From: Chrysochromulina tobinii
Taxonomy: Eukaryota > Haptophyta > Prymnesiales > Chrysochromulinaceae
Assembly: GCA_001275005.1 (NCBI GenBank)
Contig: JWZX01003181.1
Coordinates: 1 to 44,051, forward strand
Direction of reading: 5' to 3'
DNA: 44,051 nt
How positions within the stretch are numbered: the stretch's first letter is position 1; each line of letters opens with the position of its first letter. The translations under genes and the position numbers were made by a program. Below the pieces are notes generated by a model. The model was not told the DNA's origin and searched no databases. It saw only the letters and a program-made list of their open reading frames with translations. This document shows, piece by piece, positions 8,074 through 17,845 of the stretch.

Positions 8074-9419
8074 TCGGCAAGAGAACGAGTCACAGTCTAT
8101 CGACATAGAGTTCAAGATTGGCGACCCTAAGGTGCAGGGCGGTTCTCGTGATGGCCGTCCCAAGAAGTCGAGGTTTTTCTTATCGTCGCTGACGTCCTCA
8201 TCGGAACCGGCCACCCCAAACCTCGGCATCAAGGCCCTACTCGAGTTCTTCCCCGGCCGTACTGACGACTGGCCGAGCAAGGTCGAGATCGCATTCACCC
8301 TCCCGCGCCGCGAAGGAGTTCCCAGAGCGAAAATGGAACAGCTCGTGGCTGACTGGCTCCAGATCCTCGAGCAAGCCAAGGAATATAAACCCTTCAAAGA
8401 CGCATTGAAGGCAGCCAATCTAGACATGGGTAAGTGGAAGCACGCGCTTTCGGAGATGGCGCTCACCTTTAGTGTCATCGTCACCGGCAAGGCCGTGGTC
8501 GAATTGCAGAGCTACATCAGAAACCCCATGGAGATTCCTCTCGACGAGGGCCTTCCAGTCAAAAGCTCGATCAGCGTGGAGGCAAACCTGGGCCTCTCAG
8601 TCGACGCACTCACCTCGGAGGACGAGGCGGTGTGGCAGCAGACAGTGCTGTCCCACCTGGACAAGGGCACCTTCTTCAAGGTGCATGCAGATTTGGCTGC
8701 GGGCCTCACCCAGGCCGTGAAAAAGCTCCCGGACAGCATACTTGGAAGAGAATTCGCAGACGGCTGGCTAAAATACTTCTCCCGCCTCGGTCGTTACGCC
8801 AAGCTGGAGCTGGGTTTCCTGCGCACACAAGACGCGCTCCGTCACCTTTTTGAGGAGAGGCAGAACATGCAGATTCCTGATCCGGAAGTGCGGCGGTTTG
8901 TGCAATCCCTCCGAGATCTGAAGGTCGGGCACCTCGCAACCTTTGCACAGCTCGTGCCTCGGGCAATCGGGTACGCTCTCTGGGCTGTGCACACACTCAG
9001 CACGGCGCCCGGTCCCAGCATGCATGTGTCTCACCACGGCGCCCGTACATTTCCCCAGGTACGCTCTCTGGGGTGTGCAGCAGAACGCGTCCCTCATAGA
9101 GCAGCTCGAGATGATGCTCTTCTTCCCGCCAGCCAAGTGGGCCGAGATGCTCAACAACTTGTCGTCTTGCGTGACCGGCCTAGGCGAGCTCAAGGTCTCC
9201 CTCAACCCTGGCGTGGTGGCCACCCTCAGCCTCACAGGCCTCGACATACTCAAGGCGCTTAAGACAGCGCCACTCAAGCCGGAGGATATCAAGCGGGATG
9301 AGATGTTGGAGTCCGATTTTGAGCAACTGTTTCGCAAGCTGTTCAAAGAGGGCAACGCGACGATGGCGACCACAACGAACCCACAAGCGGGGCGAGGGCT
9401 GGCGTACATGGAAGCATGA
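7718..9419 (+). CDS. EF-hand protein with long C-terminal domain, copy B, one intron
   Basis: The exons are 7718-8970 and 9059-9419, giving 537 residues from ATG 7718 (MEEQALASLEEAF). Two EF-hand loops, DESGSGTLGIEE and DSDGSGGIDKEE, lie in the first 70 residues. They are followed by a basic linker and then about 400 residues of helical sequence that I do not recognise (conserved-looking WPSKVEIAF, NPGVVATLSLTGLD). No membrane segment is evident in it. A calcium-regulated role is inferred from the EF-hands only. The first part is duplicated in inverted orientation at the left window edge. The intron is described separately. Confidence 0.85.
8971..9058 (+). other. 88-nt intron bounded by a 15-bp (21 of 22) direct repeat
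   Basis: A GT-AG intron joins the two reading frames. GGTACGCTCTCTGGG is found at 8970-8984 and at 9058-9072; after one mismatch the match continues with TGTGCA. Splicing leaves one copy, encoding GYALWGVQQ. Inside the intron CACGGCGCCCG is repeated at 9001-9011 and 9035-9045. Confidence 0.85.
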
Positions 9420-9960
9420 TCTAGACATGTACGCACCCGGTCTTTGGCTACATCTTCAAGCCGAACGCGATGGATGTCAAGAACACAAATTCAACCGCTC
9501 GCAGACCCAGACGATTGCCCCACCCTCGTGCCTCGAGTCTCTCGTGGAGACCCACCTGATGGCGGTCTGAAGAGAGAAGAGCGACCACGGATCACTTGGA
9601 CTTGCGATCGAATCCGATCCGCGATCGGTAGGGGGTTCTCCATACACCATACTGAGCTGAAAGGTGAGCTGTACATGTAAACAACTCTGATCGCGCTCCG
9701 CCACGGGCTGCTGAGACCTCGGACTCCTGAGTCGTGAGTTTGCTGTGCACATTGCAATTTGCATGCATAATTTGTGTTCGCGTATTTTGGTCCATAGAAA
9801 CGAAATAAACAGTACACTGAAGAGTCAGTGCGACGCATATCTTCATACTAGTACATAATCTATAACGGTAGATTTATTCTGCGATATTGAGGCGAGAGAG
9901 TTTGACATCACGCCATTTTTTCACCCGGCTGTTAGGTATGTCACAGAGTTAGGGCTGCCT
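9420..9960. other. Intergenic region between convergent genes
   Basis: 3' flanks of EF-hand copy B and of the TPR gene. It is more AT-rich than the coding DNA and has no frame with coding character. I see no structured repeat. Confidence 0.5.
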
Positions 9961-10989
9961 CTACTCCGCTTGCGCTGGCACCGGAGCTTTCTCGTACAGC
10001 CCGAGCTTGGGTATTTCGAAGGCGAGCGCCCTAGCCATCCGAATCTCGACGAGCTCCGCACGCTCCTCCGACTCCTCAATCTGCCGCAGCAGCTTCCGAG
10101 CTGCCTTTTTGGCCGTCGCCGACTCAGCCACCTCGTTGTACTCGTTGACGCGCGCTTTGAGGATGGATTCCAAGTCGGCCGAGGCCTTCTCGACCTCACC
10201 GAGCCGCCAGTTCGCAAGCGCGCGCCGGTACAGCGACTTTGTGTCTCCCGGCTGCAGCTCGAGCACCTTGTCGCATGAGAAGATGCATAGCGTGTAGTCT
10301 CGCGTCTTGAGCGCCGCGCCCGCAGTGTTCTTGCGTATCTGCACGTGTACGTCGTCGAGGAGCGTCTGGTCCTGGTCGTTGGTCGCGCAATACATCTCGA
10401 AACCGACGCATCCCTGCATGTACATGGTGAGTGCCGCGTGGTAGTTCTTCTCCTTGAACTTGTGGTTCCCGTTGATCCTCAGCTGCACACCCGACTGGAT
10501 TATCGGCAGCATCTGCGTTGCGGGAAGCACCTGCCGCTGGCGCGGCGGCATCTTCGCCGCCTCAGCCTCGAGACCACAACGCATGTTGTGGAACCACTCG
10601 CCCTCAATGCGCTTCGCATTCTCGGGGTCGTTGTTCAGCTCATCGCGCACGCGCTCCAGCATGTGCAGCAGCGACTGCTGGCGCACCGCCTGCACAAATG
10701 AGGTGCCATTCTTGCGCGTCTCCTTGAGCGCCGCGAAGAGGATGTGCTGGACCATTTTGAGCCGGAGGATCGGGTAGATGAGCCGCTGAGACTCAGCGTC
10801 GAGGTCCTGCAGAGCCACCGCAAGCTGCTCGCGCTGGCCAGTCAGCTCGTGGAGCGACTCAAACTCATCCATCTTCTTCATGATCTTGATCTCCTTCTCC
10901 TGATCGCCGCGGATGGCCTCCTGCGTCTCGGGCTCCTGCAGGAACTGGCGAAACTTCTCCTCGAAGGCATTATTCGGCTGGAACGACAT
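9961..10989 (-). CDS. TPR-domain protein
   Basis: 342 residues from ATG 10987-10989 (MSFQPNNAFEEKF). The N-terminal half is charged and helical. From about residue 166 to 280 there are tetratricopeptide repeats of the kind found after FK506-binding domains: a first repeat with NHKFKEKNYHAALTMYMQGC, a second with TRDYTLCIFSCDKVLELQPG and a third with KSLYRRALANWRLGEVEKAS. No peptidyl-prolyl isomerase domain is present. Such TPRs usually bind partner C-termini such as Hsp70/Hsp90 EEVD tails, which is family knowledge and not shown here. The gene ends convergent to EF-hand copy B and starts 222 bp from the divergent chromatin-type gene. Confidence 0.75.
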   Translation of the reverse strand: MSFQPNNAFEEKFRQFLQEPETQEAIRGDQEKEIKIMKKMDEFESLHELTGQREQLAVALQDLDAESQRLIYPILRLKMVQHILFAALKETRKNGTSFVQAVRQQSLLHMLERVRDELNNDPENAKRIEGEWFHNMRCGLEAEAAKMPPRQRQVLPATQMLPIIQSGVQLRINGNHKFKEKNYHAALTMYMQGCVGFEMYCATNDQDQTLLDDVHVQIRKNTAGAALKTRDYTLCIFSCDKVLELQPGDTKSLYRRALANWRLGEVEKASADLESILKARVNEYNEVAESATAKKAARKLLRQIEESEERAELVEIRMARALAFEIPKLGLYEKAPVPAQAE

Positions 10990-11211
10990 GCTTCGGTAGA
11001 CCACAGCACCTCCGCTACATGCACAGGTGCTCGTGAAGCGCGGGCGGTTTCATGATAATGAAAAGTTCATCAGTCAAATGTGAAGTTACCCATTCCAAGC
11101 TGTTCCAGACGACCCTTCGCGAGTTGACCGATACGACGCGTACGAGCGCGGCGCCTTCCTTGACGCGAGAAGTGACGTGTGACTCCCTCGTGACGCGCTC
11201 GCGCGCCAATC

Positions 11212-14200
11212 ATGAGCGACTCGGACTCAGACGACGACGCCGTCGTGGACGCCAACGGCCTATCCGCGTACGAGCGCCAGCGGCTCGAGAACATCGAGAA
11301 GAACAAGAAAGTGCTCGAGTCGCTCGGGCTGCTGGACGGAGGTGGCAGAATGGTGCAGCGGGGTGGCGGCCCTTCATTCCAGCGCAAGCAGCAGCCGCGC
11401 GAGCCGCGCGAGCGACCTCAAGTTGAGCGGCGCGTACGCGAACAACGTTCGGTCAAGGCGCCCGAGCGGCTCGACCCGGGCGCAGATCGGGTCCGCAGGA
11501 TGCTAGCCGCCGCCGCTGCCGCCGCCGCCGCTGCTGCTGCCGAAGGAGAGCTGGTGGCGCCGCTCTTGCCAGCGCCAGCGCCAGCGTCGGGGCCCTCGGC
11601 CGCGGCTGGATCGTCATTCTCATTCGTGCCGGTGGCCAAGCGCCCGTTCGAGGGCTCTCTCGAGCGGCGCCTCGAGTTGGGTATCCCTGACGAGATTGTG
11701 TACGCCCACTTCCACAAGGTTCCGAGCGCCTTCCTCGCTAGTATCCCGGGCGCATCGGGCGCATCGGGCGCATCGGGCGCATCGGCCAAGCGGCCCTCGC
11801 CGTATGCAGTCCGTGCGGGCGTATGCGCCGCGTCGGCCAAGCTGCCGTCACAGTCCGCCGCCCAGCGCCGAAGCAAGCTTGAAGCTCTCCAGTTTACACT
11901 CCAAGCGCCCGAGTGCCCCGAGTGTGGTGGCGAGGCAACTGCCATGGAGCGCACCACGGGGCGCCAGCGCTTCCGCTGCATGGTGTGTGCGACAGAGTGG
12001 GCGGCGAACCTGTGCGGGGTGTGCGGGCAGCCTAAAAAGGGCCATGTGTGCCAGGGGCGCGGCGCCTGGGCCGGTGTGAATGCTGGTGAGCAGACTGTTG
12101 AGCAGGAGCAGCTAGGCGAGCAGCTAGGCGAGGAGCACGGAGAGGACGAGGAGGCCGAGGGCGAGGAGGCGGAGGGCGAGGAGGAGGAGGGTGAGGAGGA
12201 TGAGGGCGAGGAAAAGGATTGTGAAGATGAGGATGATGAGGAGGAGGAGGAGCAGGACGAGGGCGAGGAAGAGGACGAGGCGACGCGCGCGCCCCCCAAG
12301 AAAGGCGAGCGCCTGCAGATCTTCTACGAGGGCACCGGCGGTGGCTGGTATTGGGGGAAAGTGCTATCCGCCAATAAGCTCAGAGGCAAGGGAAAGGTGA
12401 CCACTACCGAGAAGCCCGAACGCAAGTCGGCGGGCGGGCGTAAGTCGGACGGCCCAGGAGCGTCTTTCCCCACAGCGTCTTTCCCCGAGGCGCATCGTCT
12501 CAAATGCACGCTGCTCATGGAGGCCACGGAGTGGGATGGCGAGGTTGAGGACGGCCCGTTCGACATGACCTTGGTTAAGTGGAGGCGCACGTTGCCCAGG
12601 GCAGATGCCAAGGCTGCAGCCAAGGCCAAGGGCGAGGCCAAGGCGGCGGCCAAGGCGGCGGCCAAGGCGGCGGCCAAGGTGGTGGCTAAGGCGGCGACCA
12701 AGGCGGCGCGCGCGGCATGCTCCGCGTGTCAGGGTTCGCACAAGGCTCACACGTGTGGCCGCCGGGGCTACCAGCGCCACAGGCAGTGGGCCGCGGGCGA
12801 GGACGAGGACGAGGGCGAGCACGAGGACGAGGACGAGGAGGAGAAGGATGCGACTGCCGGAGTGCCGTCCCCAGTGCGGGCTGGGGGCGACGGCGTGTGG
12901 CGCGATTTGGAGCTTCTCGTTCCAGCGAGCCTACGCGCCGACCGCAAGGTAGCCTTCCTGCATGATGGCGTGCGTTACTCGGCCACGGTCCCTGAAGGTC
13001 TCGAACCCGGTACCGTCTTCCTAGCCAGAGTCGCCATCAAGCCGCAGCTGTCTCTCGAAGCGCCGCCGCCCGCGGTCACGCCAGCTGAGTTTGTGAGCAA
13101 CGCGCGGCGCGCGGCGCGGCTCAAACGCAAGCACACGGAGTTCAAGCGGACGGGCGTTTTCCAACGGCTGCGCGCCGCTGCGCTGGCTGCGGAAGCAGTG
13201 GAGCGCGAGGCGGCCGAGGAGGCCTTTGCGCGTGGGGAACCAGGAGCGCGTGTCATGTGGGCCCACGAGCCCATGGTGATCCCGGTGGGCAGGCAGGTCG
13301 CTGGCGAGGGGGCGCACGCGCGCCGCCTCGGCCGTGCTGCTTGGGCAACGTCGTCGTCGCGGCACGGCCGCCAGTGGGTTGAGCTCGACGGTGAGCAGGG
13401 CGAAGAGGAGGCCGAGGAGGAGGTGCGCGCGGAGCTTGAAGCGGAGGCGGAGGAGCGCCGGCAGGCAGACTTTGCGAGCTGGCTACCCAAGCCAGGCTCG
13501 ATCCGTGCAGCGATCATCGAGGCGCTTCGAGAGGGAATCTGCGACCGAGATGCGATCTGCGACTTTGTGTCTCTCCAGCCGGAGGTGCAGGAGGCGCACC
13601 CGAACAAGTCGACCCTCCGCGCGACGATCGTGACCACGCTCGGCAAGGAGAAGAATAGCAAGGTGCCCCTGTTTGAGCAGGAGGACACGACATATCCACT
13701 CACCCGCGAGGGGCGGCTCGCCCTCGGCCGAGCAGAGGACGACGATCTCGACGATTGGAAGACGGCCGGCCTGGCCAGCTCGCCTGGCGGCAAGCGCGAC
13801 GATTGGAAGACGGCCAGCTCGGCCAGCTCCCCTGGCGGCAAGCGCCGCGGCGGCGCCAATAGCGGCCGCGCACGCGTCGAGGCGCCCGAGACGTCGCCGT
13901 CCGGGGAGGCCAGCAACGCGCCTCTTCTCGTGCCGCCGCCGCCGCCGCCCGCCCACTGGCAGTTTCCAATCAAGGGCGAACGCATTGAAGTCGAGGTAAG
14001 TTTGGGCGATACGACGGCGTGGGTGACGGCCGAGGTACTGACCATCCTCTTCGACGGCACCTTCCAGGCGCGCATTGAGCTGCCCGACCTGTCGGACAGG
14101 TGGGAGGATTGGTTCACGTGGCAGGAGGAGGGCACCGAATGGCGCCGTCGGGAGGAATGGAAGTCGCGCCCGCCACCCAAGAAGTGGAAGTGGCTGAACG

Positions 14201-15804
14201 AGGGCGATAGGGTCGAGGTTGAGATTCGCGTGGGCGAAGGCGACGAGGCAGCTGGTGCGTGGGTGACGGCCGAGGTGCTCACCGTCCTCATCGACGGCAC
14301 CTTCCAGGCGCGCATTGAGCTGCCCGATGGATCGGACCAGTGGGAAGACTGGTTCTCGTGGCAAGAGGAGGGCACCGAATGGCGGCGCGAAAAGACCGAC
14401 AAGAAAAGAAAGACTGAAAAGAAAAGAAAGCCACCGCCCGACGACTGGGTGTGGCTGCTCGAGGGCGAGAAGATAGAGGTCGAGGTGGCGGCGGGGGAGG
14501 ATGCGCCGCCTGCGTGGGTCAAGGCCAAGGTACTGGCCGTTCTCATCGACGGCACCTTCCAGGCGCGCATTGAATTGCCCGATGGATCGGACCAGTGGGA
14601 AGACTGGTTCTCGTGGCAAGAGGAGGGCAAGGACTGGCGCCGACGTACATTGGACGCGTGGCAGCTCCACCTAGAAGCGCGGGAGGCATATCAACGGCCC
14701 GCGAACCCCTCGGAGCTCTTTAGCAGTCTCGCGGCGCGCATTTCCGAGCTGAAGCGCGCTCTCGAGGACGACGCGGATGAGGTCGACGGCTGGTACCTCT
14801 GCTTCAAGCTGCGCAAGAAAACGGCGCAGGGCGCACGCCAGGGCGACATCAACGTCATCGACCCCCTCGACGGCGAATCGTTCCATTCACTCATAGCCAT
14901 CCGGCGCAAGCTTGGACTAGCTGCGGAGGAGGAGGGCGGCGAGGGAGTGCCGAGCCCGAGCAAGCACGACGCGCCTCAGGGCAGCAGCGGCGAGGCCGTT
15001 CGAGTCCTGCACGGCGCTCCGCTGGAGATGCCCCCTGGATGGGTGGGAGTGCGCCATGCCGCACCTTCGGGAACGTATACCACCTACGAGGGCCCAGGGG
15101 GCAAAAAGGCGCGCTCGCTGAGGGAGGCGTGGCGCGAGCACGAGGGCCTACCGCCGCCGGCCAAGCGATCCAGAGAAGAGGCTGATGCGGATAGGGAGAC
15201 GACCGTTGCGCAGAGTGCGCCAGTCGAGGAGCTGCCACCGGCGGTGGCGTCCTCCAACTCGCCAGCCCGCAAGGTTCCCAAGCGCGACAAGTGGCCCAGT
15301 AAGCCTCTGGGGTACCCCTCGCTGCAGCCGGGCGAGGCTCTAGTGCCGGGCGTGATGGCGGAGGCGATCATGCACGAAGAGGGACTCGAGGGCAGCCGCT
15401 TCGTGGTCGACGTCCTCGAGTTGCGCGGCAAGGGCGCCAAACGCGAGGCGTACGTGCAGTACCACGCCCTCTTTGACGAATTCCCTGTGGGTTCGGACGA
15501 AACTGACGAAACCTCTCTTGAAGAGCCGCCCTTGCTGCGCGAGTGGGTGAGCGCCACCGTACTGAGGCCGCCGCCGCCGCCGCCGCCGCCCGGCTGGCAT
15601 CGCAACCTCAAGACTGGCGACGCGGCGGAGGCGCAGCATGAGGGTGGCTGGTGGCAGGTCACTGTCCAGTCTCGCCTTCCAGGCAACGCGCGCCTTCAGG
15701 AGCCCCCCAGATTCGTCATCGAGGCCACCGGGTACGGCGTGCGGCGCACCGTGGAGATGCACACCTTACGACCGCCCTCCGACAAGGTGCAGTCGGTAGA
15801 TTGA
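11212..15804 (+). CDS. Large multi-domain chromatin-type protein (Tudor/Agenet-like repeats, winged helix, MBD-like)
   Basis: 1530 residues without introns. In order: acidic-basic N-terminus; zinc-ribbon-like Cys cluster at about 233-282 (CPECG, CMVCA, CGVCGQPKKGHVC); Glu-rich stretch 292-360; Tudor-like segment about 363-460; Ala-Lys repeat 464-503 and a second Cys motif CSACQGSHKAHTC; winged-helix or H15-like segment about 759-830 (SIRAAIIEALREGICDRDAI); three near-identical Tudor/Agenet-like repeats at about 919-1143, each ending in DGTFQARIELPD and EDWF.WQEEG; an MBD-like segment about 1272-1310 (MPPGWVGVRHAAPSGTYTTY); two further Agenet-like segments to the C-terminus. These modules suggest a nuclear reader of histone or DNA modification. 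No catalytic domain is seen. The domain names come from motif reading and need profile confirmation. Confidence 0.75.
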   Translation: MSDSDSDDDAVVDANGLSAYERQRLENIEKNKKVLESLGLLDGGGRMVQRGGGPSFQRKQQPREPRERPQVERRVREQRSVKAPERLDPGADRVRRMLAAAAAAAAAAAAEGELVAPLLPAPAPASGPSAAAGSSFSFVPVAKRPFEGSLERRLELGIPDEIVYAHFHKVPSAFLASIPGASGASGASGASAKRPSPYAVRAGVCAASAKLPSQSAAQRRSKLEALQFTLQAPECPECGGEATAMERTTGRQRFRCMVCATEWAANLCGVCGQPKKGHVCQGRGAWAGVNAGEQTVEQEQLGEQLGEEHGEDEEAEGEEAEGEEEEGEEDEGEEKDCEDEDDEEEEEQDEGEEEDEATRAPPKKGERLQIFYEGTGGGWYWGKVLSANKLRGKGKVTTTEKPERKSAGGRKSDGPGASFPTASFPEAHRLKCTLLMEATEWDGEVEDGPFDMTLVKWRRTLPRADAKAAAKAKGEAKAAAKAAAKAAAKVVAKAATKAARAACSACQGSHKAHTCGRRGYQRHRQWAAGEDEDEGEHEDEDEEEKDATAGVPSPVRAGGDGVWRDLELLVPASLRADRKVAFLHDGVRYSATVPEGLEPGTVFLARVAIKPQLSLEAPPPAVTPAEFVSNARRAARLKRKHTEFKRTGVFQRLRAAALAAEAVEREAAEEAFARGEPGARVMWAHEPMVIPVGRQVAGEGAHARRLGRAAWATSSSRHGRQWVELDGEQGEEEAEEEVRAELEAEAEERRQADFASWLPKPGSIRAAIIEALREGICDRDAICDFVSLQPEVQEAHPNKSTLRATIVTTLGKEKNSKVPLFEQEDTTYPLTREGRLALGRAEDDDLDDWKTAGLASSPGGKRDDWKTASSASSPGGKRRGGANSGRARVEAPETSPSGEASNAPLLVPPPPPPAHWQFPIKGERIEVEVSLGDTTAWVTAEVLTILFDGTFQARIELPDLSDRWEDWFTWQEEGTEWRRREEWKSRPPPKKWKWLNEGDRVEVEIRVGEGDEAAGAWVTAEVLTVLIDGTFQARIELPDGSDQWEDWFSWQEEGTEWRREKTDKKRKTEKKRKPPPDDWVWLLEGEKIEVEVAAGEDAPPAWVKAKVLAVLIDGTFQARIELPDGSDQWEDWFSWQEEGKDWRRRTLDAWQLHLEAREAYQRPANPSELFSSLAARISELKRALEDDADEVDGWYLCFKLRKKTAQGARQGDINVIDPLDGESFHSLIAIRRKLGLAAEEEGGEGVPSPSKHDAPQGSSGEAVRVLHGAPLEMPPGWVGVRHAAPSGTYTTYEGPGGKKARSLREAWREHEGLPPPAKRSREEADADRETTVAQSAPVEELPPAVASSNSPARKVPKRDKWPSKPLGYPSLQPGEALVPGVMAEAIMHEEGLEGSRFVVDVLELRGKGAKREAYVQYHALFDEFPVGSDETDETSLEEPPLLREWVSATVLRPPPPPPPPGWHRNLKTGDAAEAQHEGGWWQVTVQSRLPGNARLQEPPRFVIEATGYGVRRTVEMHTLRPPSDKVQSVD
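13750..13845 (+). repeat. 48-bp coding tandem duplication
   Basis: GACGATTGGAAGACGGCC starts at 13750 and again at 13798. The two 48-bp units encode variants of DDWKTA..ASSPGGKR in a disordered linker of the chromatin-type protein. Confidence 0.8.
13966..14640 (+). repeat. Triplicated coding module (Tudor/Agenet-like)
   Basis: Three modules of about 200-230 bp. The core GACGGCACCTTCCAGGCGCG is identical at the DNA level in all three, and the following DNA is close to identical between units 2 and 3. This points to recent duplication or gene conversion. The linkers between them differ. Confidence 0.8.
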
Positions 15805-16413
15805 GGTGCGCATGGTCTCCATCGCACCGTCGCAGATCGCGTGGCTCGCGTACGCCGTACTTTAGTGGGCGGTAGGCCAGGGCGGCGGCCGCCGAGGCTC
15901 GAGCCGCGTAGGCGGTTGGGGTGGCGGTTGTGCACATGGCGGGAGAACAATCCATGAACATCTGAGACGAACACGTGTGTCGTGTCTGTGTTGTGTCTGT
16001 GGGTGGGAAACCGGCGATTCGATCGGATTCCGACTGCTTTTCAGCGAACTTCAGACGACTTTCGAGTACGGTACAGTACGCAGGCAATCGTAATGTTTCC
16101 CTCGACGATCAAAACATAGAAATATACACTCTCCGCTATGATCCTATTCGATTCGATTGGGATTTGGGTGCCTCGTTGCTTCTAGGTCTCCGGGCTTCGT
16201 GCCGCGCTAGATAGCGAGAAGCTCTGGTGGAGGGACGGGTCACTCTAACAACACCGCCGGTGCCGTCGCGTGCATGCCCACGCACGTGACCTGAGTGTTG
16301 CCCTTCAAGGCCGAGAAGTAGCGGGGGAGGGTGCCTCTGTCGCGCCGCGCGTACCGATCGCCAACCACTGGGTGCCGATGAGATGTATGGCCTAGGTGCC
16401 CAGCGCGGCGCTC
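15805..16413. other. Intergenic region between convergent genes
   Basis: 609 bp between the stop of the chromatin-type gene and the stop of the O-fucosyltransferase gene. No frame here has coding character. I see no RNA gene or strong repeat. Confidence 0.5.
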
Positions 16414-17622
16414 TCAGAGTTCCATTTTGGGTCTCGACTGTTGGTTGCGGCTATGGCGCACCATATCGACGAACTCGGTCACCGCGGAGCGCGGGTTGCC
16501 CACGAAGGCGTCCGCGCGCATCGCGATCGCCTGCTCGATCAGGAGCCGTGGACCCTCGTCCGAAAAGACAGTCCTCGGCGTCGCGTCCACATCGTCCGCA
16601 GCCCAGCTCCTGTAGTCATCCGCCGTTGGCGGCGCCAAAGGCGTGTAGCGTACGAGGGTGGGCAGCGCGGCACGCAGCTCGGCGAGCGCGCTCTCGTTGC
16701 GGCAGTTGGTCATCAGGAGCACTGGGCAGTCAGGACACTCCAGTTCCTCATTCAGTGCCTTGCGCACTCGTTTGACGACGCTTTCGAGGGGCGTGAGCAT
16801 GTTGTAGACGGATGGGACATAGTCGCCGTGCCGCCAGTGCACCGCCGCAAACTTGGATGCGCCGCGCGCGAGCAGCATCTCGTGGATGAAGCGTGCGGCC
16901 TCGTGGTCGAGCAGCGCGCTCGGCCTCAGACCTTGGTCGAGCTTGACGAATACTTTCATATCGGACACGATCGTGTGTGCGTGGTGGCCGACGTCGAAGA
17001 CGGCGGCGATAGGGACATCGCCCAGCCATGCAGCCAGCGCCTTCTGCGTTTCAGTCCGGGACAGGGGAAGGGCACCGCAACGGAGCGCGTCGATGCGTAA
17101 GTGGCGGCCATACAACTCACCGACGCCGGCCTGGGCATTGGTTTCTGAATCGAATTCGAATGCGAAGTTGGACTGCAGCCCGGTACGGCCATGCTTGCAG
17201 GGATGAGCTTGTAGATGACCGAGCAGCGCGTCGTCGCTATTCGGCGTGCTCGGCACAGAGGCAGGTAGCTTGGCCATGGCGCCTCCCGTCGCCAGAACGG
17301 CGCGGTCGATGCGATCAATGTTCACGTCGTGGAAGTCATCAGCGTCGACACCGCTCTGCCGGAGACGGTCGATATCGTACAGCTCCGACCAGCGCACGAA
17401 TTGCGGCACGCGACCTTGCGGCGAATTCATGAAGGCATTCGCAAACTGTTGCGCCTGATCGGGGTACCACTCTGGGGGTGGTATGAGGAGAGTGCGTCCG
17501 GTGATGTGCGCGAGCGCGACGGCGGTCGCGAGCGCCCGCCGCTGCACTCCAAAGTAGATGTGGCAGTTGCCCGGGTCGCACGGCGTGACGAGCAGGTAGC
17601 GCTTGGCGCCAACCACGTTCAT
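16414..17622 (-). CDS. O-fucosyltransferase-like glycosyltransferase
   Basis: 402 residues from ATG 17620-17622 (MNVVGAKRYLLVTP). The frame extends upstream but that stretch is UTR-like. The N-terminal part, FGVQRRALATAVALAHITGR followed by TLLIPP, is the nucleotide-sugar-fold start of the GDP-fucose protein O-fucosyltransferase family (PF10250). Further on, FAAVHWRHGDY gives the HxRxGD signature, and DAFVGNPRSAVTEFV is the typical C-terminal motif. It should transfer fucose from GDP-fucose to protein or glycan in the secretory pathway. No clear signal anchor is present from this start, so an upstream exon cannot be excluded. A rhamnose-mutarotase-like gene lies 2 kb away, but there is no evidence of linkage. 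Confidence 0.8.
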   Translation of the reverse strand: MNVVGAKRYLLVTPCDPGNCHIYFGVQRRALATAVALAHITGRTLLIPPPEWYPDQAQQFANAFMNSPQGRVPQFVRWSELYDIDRLRQSGVDADDFHDVNIDRIDRAVLATGGAMAKLPASVPSTPNSDDALLGHLQAHPCKHGRTGLQSNFAFEFDSETNAQAGVGELYGRHLRIDALRCGALPLSRTETQKALAAWLGDVPIAAVFDVGHHAHTIVSDMKVFVKLDQGLRPSALLDHEAARFIHEMLLARGASKFAAVHWRHGDYVPSVYNMLTPLESVVKRVRKALNEELECPDCPVLLMTNCRNESALAELRAALPTLVRYTPLAPPTADDYRSWAADDVDATPRTVFSDEGPRLLIEQAIAMRADAFVGNPRSAVTEFVDMVRHSRNQQSRPKMEL

Positions 17623-17845
17623 TTGTGACGGCACAACGCTGTCGCAGACGTTCGCAGAGGTCCCGAACCCCTGTGAAGTGCGAGGTTTGTGCGTGAATGA
17701 TTTGTGTCGTGAGGAATTCTGACGGCCACGTTGCGTTTGAAGCAGACAAACATTCACACACACACACATTCACAGATAATCGAGAAAACCTTTTTCGTGT
17801 TTGCATGTGCTCTCTCTGCCGACTCTGCCGCGGCCGTGACCCCTC

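Noticed and set aside
12975-14630. Long minus-strand open frame (551 residues) across the chromatin-type gene
   Set aside because: It is antisense to a repeat-bearing coding region. The product is Ser/Arg/Pro-rich without domains, a shadow of GC-rich codon use.
17755-17772. CA repeat between divergent genes as a regulatory element
   Set aside because: A short microsatellite with no further evidence.
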